From Diphasiastrum complanatum (Eukaryota; Streptophyta; Lycopodiopsida; Lycopodiales; Lycopodiaceae), in contig CM055113.1 of NCBI GenBank assembly GCA_029204225.1, positions 3,861,194 through 3,925,193 on the forward strand: 64,000 bases of DNA, read 5' to 3'. Made by a program: the position numbers and the translations under genes. The notes beneath the pieces are model-generated. The model was given only the letters and a program-made list of their open reading frames with translations, was not told the origin of the DNA and made no database searches. Positions 57,745 to 64,000 of this stretch are shown here, in pieces; position 1 is the stretch's first letter, and each line of letters begins with the position of its first letter.

Positions 57745-60287
57745 ATCATCTCCCTCTGTACTGAGCTTTACACGGCAAGGCGTCATCGTGGTGGCGAGAT
57801 GTATCGATGAAGCCAACTACTTGGGATGCGTTTGCGGAAGTTTTCAAAACAACTTTCGTAGTTGTTGATGACGTGGACTACTACCTAAAGTTCCTGAACT
57901 ACAAGATGGATACAAAGAGTTTAGACTCTTATATCTAGGAAATCATGGACCTATGGAATAGGGTTCCATCATTCGATGCGAAGTTGGCATTATGGCAGTT
58001 TGTCCTAGGTTTGCCAGCCAACTATCAGAACGAATGCAAGCGAAATGTGCTTCAAAGCCTCGAGAATGCGTTTCAAATTTCCAAAGCATATGATTCCACA
58101 GTGTGTTATCCTTTTGTGTTTAGGATTTGTAAGCAGGATCTAAGGAGCTTCCCTTATAGTGGTACAATGGTGGCATCTATGAAGCAATTTGCACAAATTC
58201 CAAGCACTTTGAAAACCAAGAAGGTTAAGAAGTGCAGTCCAGACCAAGCAAAATATTTTGACTAATTAGAACAAGCAGCATCGGAACCCAGGAAGCCGAA
58301 GAGAAAGAGATTCAAGAAATCTATGTCCCGAGAAAAGGCTAAAAGAGAGAACCTCTTTTTTGTCTGTAAGAAGCCTGGACATATGATAAAATTTTGTCCA
58401 GAAAGGAAGAAAGGGTCTGCTCACATGATTAAAATTCCAGGAGGCAATGGTAAGACTTTGGAAATTAATCTGACTGATTGTGAGTGTGAGTGTTCTTTTA
58501 GTACTACTTCTTTCTTGCCTAATGAACTTTTTTGTTTAATTGGCACAGTTAAAGATCAAGAAGTGAGTATTTTATTGGACAGTGGTTCAACTCATAATTC
58601 TATTAATTCTTGTCTTGTGTAGAAACTCAGCTTGGAAACTGAAGCCAACAATCATAGATATAAAGTTTATCTAGCTTCAGGAGCAGAGTTGGAGACTTGG
58701 AACGTAAAAGTTTTGAAGCTCCTAGTTTTGGTGCAAAAACACACAAAATTAGTTAATTTTCATGTTTTAGACCTAGCTCGTACTGATTTGATCTTAGGTT
58801 ACGAATGGTTATTCAGTAAATCACCTTCTCTTGAGAAGAAGCATGTTCTCACTTTCAAGGAGGGTGCTAAGGTAGTTACATTATTTGGTAGTAATTTTGT
58901 ACGTCCGTTGGATCAGATTTCTATAGTTAATAAAATGGAAGCATTGGATTTTTCTGAGTATGAAGTTCTTTCAATTTATGCTATTCCAGCTGTGGATGTT
59001 CCTGAAATGAATCTAAATCGTTGTGAATTCTCAGCAATTCTTAACTCAGTTAATTTAGATCATGAACAAGCAGTGAAAGAACAGATCATAAATGAATTTA
59101 GGGACGTTTTTCCATCTGAATTACCTCATGGTTTACCACCGTCTAGGTCAGTAGACCACATGTTTGAGTTAATTCTAGAAAGTTAACCTATCTCTAGACA
59201 ACCTTATAGGTTCTCTTAGAAAGAGGAGACAAAGATTACAAATCAAATAGAAAACTATCTAAGGATGGGACATATACAACCTAGTAAATCACCTTGGGGC
59301 ACTCTTGTTCTTCTTAAAGTGAAGAAAGATGGAGGTTTCTAGATGTGTGTGGATTACAAGGGCCTTAATAAAGTGACTATAAAGAATAAATATCCATTAC
59401 CCAGGATGGATGACCTTGTAGATTGCTTGGGTGGAGCTCGATATTTCACCAAGATAGATCTCAAGACAGGGCACCATCAAATAAGAATTAAGTCAAAAGA
59501 TATCCAAAAGACAGAATTTCATTCTAGATTTGGTCATTATGAATTTCTACTGTTGCCATTTGAATTATCGAATGCTCCAGCAATGTTCCAGCAAATGATA
59601 AACAATTTATTTCGTCCATACTTGTGGTAGTATTCTTAGACAACATTCTCGTTTACAGTGAATTTTTGGTGGAACTTGTAGAACACTTAAAAATTGTCTT
59701 GATGAAGCTCCGTCAGGAGTTACTCTACGCTAAAGAGTCCAAGTGTGAATTCCTTAAGCAAGAGTTGCTTTATCTTGGTCATAAGATCACAGTAAATGGG
59801 ATCAAGATTGATGAGGATAAAATCAAGATTGTGATTGAGTGGCCAATTTCAGAAACTGTGAGGCAGGTAAAGTCTTTTTTAGGTTTTATACTTTTCTTCA
59901 AGAGATTTATTGAGGATTATGCTAAGTTAGCAGCACCGCTTAATAATCTAACAAAAAGAATTGTTAATAAAAAGAAAAAGAGGAATCAACCTAGTCTGCC
60001 TGTTGTTTGGAACGAGGAATTGAATTAGTGTTTTGAGAAACTTAAAACAATGATTGTTTCAACTCCCGTGTTACAAATTGCAAATCCAGATTTACCTTAC
60101 GTCGTGAGAACAGACGCAAGTAATGTTGCAGTTGGAGCAGTTCTATTACAAATGGATAGGCCACTAGCGTTTGAAAGCAAAAAATTCATTGGTCCTCAGT
60201 TATGTTATACTACGCAGGAAAAAGAATTGTTTGTTGTAGTCCATGCACTTAAAACCTAGAGACACTACTTGTATGGTAGTAAGTTTG
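57745..60287 (+). pseudogene. Ty3/gypsy gag-pol, decayed, interrupted by element C
   Basis: Gag near 57775 (GKASSWWRDVSMKPTTWDAF), stop at about 57938, then GLPANYQNECKRNV. The zinc knuckle near 58350 reads FFVCKKPGHMIKFC, its first Cys replaced by Phe. Protease SILLDSGSTHNSINS near 58570 keeps DSG. Reverse transcriptase: [35 protein letters not shown], then a one-base shift near 59620 and [11 protein letters not shown], the FLDD motif read as FLDN. RNase H: VVRTDASNVAVGAVLLQ, ESKKFIGPQ, then RHYLYGSKF, cut at 60287 by the LTR of element C. Five or more in-frame stops. Confidence 0.85.
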
Positions 60288-60941
60288 TGTGAAAAATACA
60301 GATCCTAAGTGGATCTAAACTCCAAGATCATTGGCTTGAATGCTTGCACTCCAAACTACATAAGCTAGGAATTGGCAACACATTCTATGCTACCTAGAAT
60401 GCAAAGAACTTGATCAAAAAGCATTTATCACAAATGGAAACTTCCATAAACATCAAGTGCGGCCCAAAATAGCATTATACAGTCCATAATACATCAGCCT
60501 ATCACTTTTGGAAAGCACCTAAGATCATACACAATAGCTTGAAGACAATACACACAACAATGCTCTCAATGGAGGAAGAAACAATGACAATGATCTATTG
60601 ATCTCAATGAAGCATACAAAAGGTTTCTCCAACCTGTTCTCCACGAATTTCAGCCTAATATAGGTGAGAGAGATGACTCTCTCTCCTCTCTCTAGAACTT
60701 AGGACCCAATTTTAGGACACCAGTAACCTAAAATAGCCAATTTTGGCCTATATGTCCAAATAACATGATTTTAGTGTCATTTAGAAGGTCCCGAAGTTTG
60801 AGACTTCTTCAACATGAAATATATACTAGAATAAAAGTATCTAGGTCTCTTTCACACGTGTGAAAGGTTAGATCCAAAACTATGTACAAAAATTGCCAAT
60901 TTAGGCCTCAAACTAGCTAGGAAATGTTGACAATTTTCACA
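60288..60941 (-). repeat. 3' LTR of element C
   Basis: 654 bp; palindrome TTTCACACGTGTGAAA at 60850-60865. The U3 matches element A and is diverged from B. Confidence 0.93.
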
Positions 60942-60954
60942 CTCCCTCTTCAAC

Positions 60955-63900
60955 TTAACTTGCTAGTTTTACAACACTACTTTGCTCCAACCTAAGAATG
61001 ATCTCCATCATGATGATAGATCTCTTTTCAAGTGTTCTAATATGTACAATATGAAGTACAACATAATTGATATAGATAATAGTGCCCATATAGGATGCTT
61101 CACTATTTCTTACATCAATTTTACATAGAATGGTGAACAAGATACATGTAAAAGAACATAGAATAACAATGAAAGGATTCCTCCATGTATCCACCTTTGA
61201 GTTCTCTGTAAAACAGCAGCAAACAAGTTGTAAGTGAAAGTAACCAACAGGTGTTTGCATGCCTCGTCCACATTCCACTATGCCCATAGTGAATGCACCA
61301 TGTATCTCCATGGATGAACCTCCATCACCACCTTGCCTTTGTAGATCTCCAATCCACGAAAGCCCTTGAGTGAATGAATGCAAAAATGATGTGTTCTCTG
61401 TTCCATTTGAATGAGCAAAACCTGAACTTGAAATACTTGAAGTATCTCCACAAGATTTGCATATAACGCTTGATCCTACATTGTCAACAATTTGCCAATT
61501 TGCCAATACTAGGATGCTAGATCTTGAACTTTGCTCAAAAGTAAACATATTGACCACTTCCATATCTTTTGAGATTTGAATGAATGCATGTACTTGATCA
61601 TAAAAACCAGCAATGATAACTATTCCATCTCCAAGATCCAAAAGATGCAAAACTGTGGAACTAGTTTCATTGAATTTTGACAATTCCAACACATTGACAT
61701 GACAATGTTCATACATGAGATTAAACAAGTAAGGTAGAGTAAAAGGACACTTCCTTGCTGCTCCAAGAACCTTACTTGAACCTTCAAGGACCTGTAAAAA
61801 CAGATCCAAGATGCTTTGCCCATGTGGCTCCCCTTTCATGCTTTTGACTAGCTTCCAATTGCTACTTGCCTCTTGGTGTTGATGAAGCAATTCAAGATCA
61901 ACATCTTGATCTTCCAATAAATCATCAAGGACTTTGCATTTATAAACATCTTCAGATCTGAACCTCTGAAGATACTCCCTCTCAAACACATGATTAACAT
62001 CCCACAAGATCTCATCATTGCTTGATTTCAACCTTTCACTATAGTTAGTGAAAACAATGTCACCATCATAAACCAAAAGATAGATTTCTACACTTCTATC
62101 CAACATGAAGTAGAGTAGATGAAGTTGAGTATCAAACCTAATAAAACCATCCCATTTGAGCTCAAACCAAACCTCAACGAGATCTTCCTTGCCTTGAAGA
62201 AACTGCCACTTGAGTTGCTCCATGTAAATATCTTCTTCAAGATCACCATTCAAGAAGGCATTAGTAACATCCATTTGCCACATATCCCAATCATAAAGAG
62301 TTGCAAGAGAGATTAGGATTCGAATAGTTACCATCTTTGCCACGGGTGCAAAGGTCTCATCATAGTCAATACCATATTCTTGAGCATACCCCTTTGCCAC
62401 CAACCTTGCCTTGTACTTGTTGATTGATCCATCTTGATTTGTCTTGATCTTGAAGATCCACTTACAACCAATTGCCTTCTTGTCCTTTGGAAGCTTTACC
62501 AACCTCCATGTGTTGCTTTTGATGAGTGCTTGATGCTCATGATCCATGGCTTGGATCCATTCCTTCTTTTGAATTGCTTCACCTACACAAGTTGGTTCAT
62601 CAAAAGAGGTAAGAAAAGCAAAGTTAGAATTGTCCACCACTTGCTTTCCTTTTTCATCATAGGTTAGCCTTGATGGCTTAGCCCTTTGCCTTTGAGTCTT
62701 CCTTGAAGTTTGCTTTGGAGTGGCATCTCCATCTTCATCCAAGACATCTTGCACATCATGATGATTAGTAGGCACATCAACATCAACATCAACAACATTG
62801 GAAACATTCTCTTCATGAAAGATGACATCCCTACTTATGACAACTTTCTTTGTAGAAGGAATGTACACTTTGTAAGCCTTGCTTACTTCACTATAGCCAA
62901 CAAACACACCCTTCTTTGATGAAGGATCTTCTTTAGTTCTATCATCAAGTGTGATATTGACAAAACATGTACATCCAAAGATCCTACAATGCTTGACACT
63001 CGGCCTTCTACCATAAAGAACCTCATGAGGAGTTTTACCATCCAAGGAAGCACTTGTCCATCTATTACATAGATAGTTAGCACATGCTAAAGCTTCTCCC
63101 CAAAAAGACTTAGCAAGATTAGCATGTAGTCTCATTGCCTTGGCACATTCACAAAGGGTTCTATTCTTCCTCTCGGCCACTCCATTCTGTTGTGGAGTCC
63201 TAGGACTAGACATCTCCCTCTTAATCCCATGTGCTATACAAAAGTCTTTGAACCTATTTGAGGTGTATTCCCCTCCATTATCAGATTTTAAGCATTTGAT
63301 CTTTGTATTGAATTGGTTTTCCATTTCATTCTTGAACTTGACAAATGCAGCAAACACTTCATCCTTACTTTTAAGAAGATAGATCCAAGTATACCTACTA
63401 AAGTCATCAATGAAAGTTGCATACATCTTTGCCCCACCATTGCTAGTTGTACTAGAAGAATGAATATCAGAATGCACAAGTTGAAAAGCTTCTTTAGATC
63501 TAGAAGTAGATCTAGAATAAGCAAGTCTATGAGATTTGGACAAGGCACAATGTTCACAAACACTATTGTTTGCAACAAGACTTTTAGGGAGACCAAGAAC
63601 AAGCTCTTTCTTTGCCATTACCTCCAAAGATTTGAAGTTGGGATGGCCCAACCTCTTGTGCCAAACTTCTTGGTTTGTCAATTGCTCCCTAGCCATACAT
63701 CCTTCATGATTAGAGATCACACATGCATCAAGCTTGAAAAGTTTACCATGCCTCCTACCTTGAGCAATCAAGGATCCACATTTACTTATCAAACATGCAT
63801 CTCCAATGAACTCCACATCAAGTCCTTTGTCAATCATTTGACTTACACTAAGCAAATTCTTAGTGATTGAAGGAATGTACAAAACATTTTCAAGATTTGC

Positions 63901-64000
63901 TTTCCTATTTGTTGAAAGGGAAATAGGAATAGTGCCTATGCCTTTGATGTCACATTGACCATCATTTGCAGTGTAGATGATGTTACCTTCTCCCTCATAA
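60955..64000 (-). CDS. Copia protease-integrase with non-RT tail, cut by window
   Basis: An open frame continuous from the window edge to a stop at 60955, at least 1014 codons. It starts within the protease-to-integrase linker and has the full integrase (HKRLGHPN, SDNGGEY intact unlike A, NGVAERKN), the front of the reverse transcriptase to MEQ (62215-62217), then the same 419-residue tail as A with about six amino-acid differences. YDGD is present where YVDD is expected, and there is no RNase H. The start lies outside the window. Confidence 0.9.
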   Translation of the reverse strand, partial: YEGEGNIIYTANDGQCDIKGIGTIPISLSTNRKANLENVLYIPSITKNLLSVSQMIDKGLDVEFIGDACLISKCGSLIAQGRRHGKLFKLDACVISNHEGCMAREQLTNQEVWHKRLGHPNFKSLEVMAKKELVLGLPKSLVANNSVCEHCALSKSHRLAYSRSTSRSKEAFQLVHSDIHSSSTTSNGGAKMYATFIDDFSRYTWIYLLKSKDEVFAAFVKFKNEMENQFNTKIKCLKSDNGGEYTSNRFKDFCIAHGIKREMSSPRTPQQNGVAERKNRTLCECAKAMRLHANLAKSFWGEALACANYLCNRWTSASLDGKTPHEVLYGRRPSVKHCRIFGCTCFVNITLDDRTKEDPSSKKGVFVGYSEVSKAYKVYIPSTKKVVISRDVIFHEENVSNVVDVDVDVPTNHHDVQDVLDEDGDATPKQTSRKTQRQRAKPSRLTYDEKGKQVVDNSNFAFLTSFDEPTCVGEAIQKKEWIQAMDHEHQALIKSNTWRLVKLPKDKKAIGCKWIFKIKTNQDGSINKYKARLVAKGYAQEYGIDYDETFAPVAKMVTIRILISLATLYDWDMWQMDVTNAFLNGDLEEDIYMEQLKWQFLQGKEDLVEVWFELKWDGFIRFDTQLHLLYFMLDRSVEIYLLVYDGDIVFTNYSERLKSSNDEILWDVNHVFEREYLQRFRSEDVYKCKVLDDLLEDQDVDLELLHQHQEASSNWKLVKSMKGEPHGQSILDLFLQVLEGSSKVLGAARKCPFTLPYLFNLMYEHCHVNVLELSKFNETSSTVLHLLDLGDGIVIIAGFYDQVHAFIQISKDMEVVNMFTFEQSSRSSILVLANWQIVDNVGSSVICKSCGDTSSISSSGFAHSNGTENTSFLHSFTQGLSWIGDLQRQGGDGGSSMEIHGAFTMGIVECGRGMQTPVGYFHLQLVCCCFTENSKVDTWRNPFIVILCSFTCILFTILCKIDVRNSEASYMGTIIYINYVVLHIVHIRTLEKRSIIMMEIILRLEQSSVVKLAS

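Larger units (their letters stand above)
60288..64000 (-). mobile_element. Copia element C, partial, same chimeric type as A
   Basis: On the minus strand: 3' LTR at 60288-60941 (654 bp), polypurine tract complement CTCCCTCTTCAAC, then the pol frame to the window edge. LTR and pol tail are of the element A type, not B, differing from A at only a few positions. It is nested in the RNase H coding sequence of a gypsy element. Its 5' half and second target duplication (left flank GTTTG) lie outside the window. Confidence 0.93.

Overview
The window looks like intergenic DNA from a land plant with a large, repeat-swollen nuclear genome. The grounds are Ty1/copia and Ty3/gypsy LTR retrotransposons with tRNA-iMet type primer sites (TGGTATCAGAGC), very long (CT)n/(GA)n runs, Tourist-like MITEs, a CACTA-type terminus, and a broken plant-type 2-oxoglutarate dioxygenase. 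I see no intact host gene, rRNA, tRNA or CRISPR array. All family names rest on my reading of translated motifs; nothing was searched.

Left end (1-8.7 kb): a broken gypsy gag/protease piece; an intron-containing transposase-like relic (616-1870); then two relics facing away from each other. One is an unrecognised minus-strand gene (2.80-4.40 kb) and the other a plus-strand gene (5.23-7.03 kb). The latter joins a centromeric-type histone H3 fold to a Ulp1/SENP-like cysteine protease domain. Between them lie two outward-facing TATA boxes and a dense cluster of CACGTG/CACATG boxes. Two related MITEs sit in or beside the minus-strand gene.

Centre-left (8.7-23.4 kb): copia element A (9657-16178), with indistinguishable LTRs and the target duplication CCTCT, sits inside a (CT)n/ACTCACGGTTCTCACGG satellite. 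A 430-490 bp satellite follows. Then comes a spliced minus-strand gene relic (about 18.87-20.89 kb) that reads as a Crypton-type (DUF3504) tyrosine recombinase, flanked by 36-bp inverted repeats, and then a long (GA)n block.

Centre (23.4-38.8 kb): fragments of copia gag-protease, gypsy gag-protease-integrase and copia integrase, then copia element B (31356-37786, minus strand), which has an intact 1317-codon gag-pol frame and near-identical LTRs. A gypsy chromodomain relic follows.

Centre-right (38.8-53.3 kb): (CT)n-linked tandem repeats, two more blocks of the satellite, a CACTA terminus, a host-like first exon, and a copia element whose two halves are separated by a dioxygenase pseudogene.

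Right end (53.3-64 kb): element D, a 3.4-kb LTR element without coding capacity (target duplication AACCC), and a decayed gypsy gag-pol interrupted by copia element C, which runs off the window.

Elements A and C share R-U5, leader, gag, protease and integrase with B, but their reverse transcriptase/RNase H end and U3 have been replaced as one block. B could be the autonomous partner, with A and C as chimeric passengers. Several LTR families here carry the same palindrome TTTCACACGTGTGAAA, which resembles the boxes in the divergent promoter.
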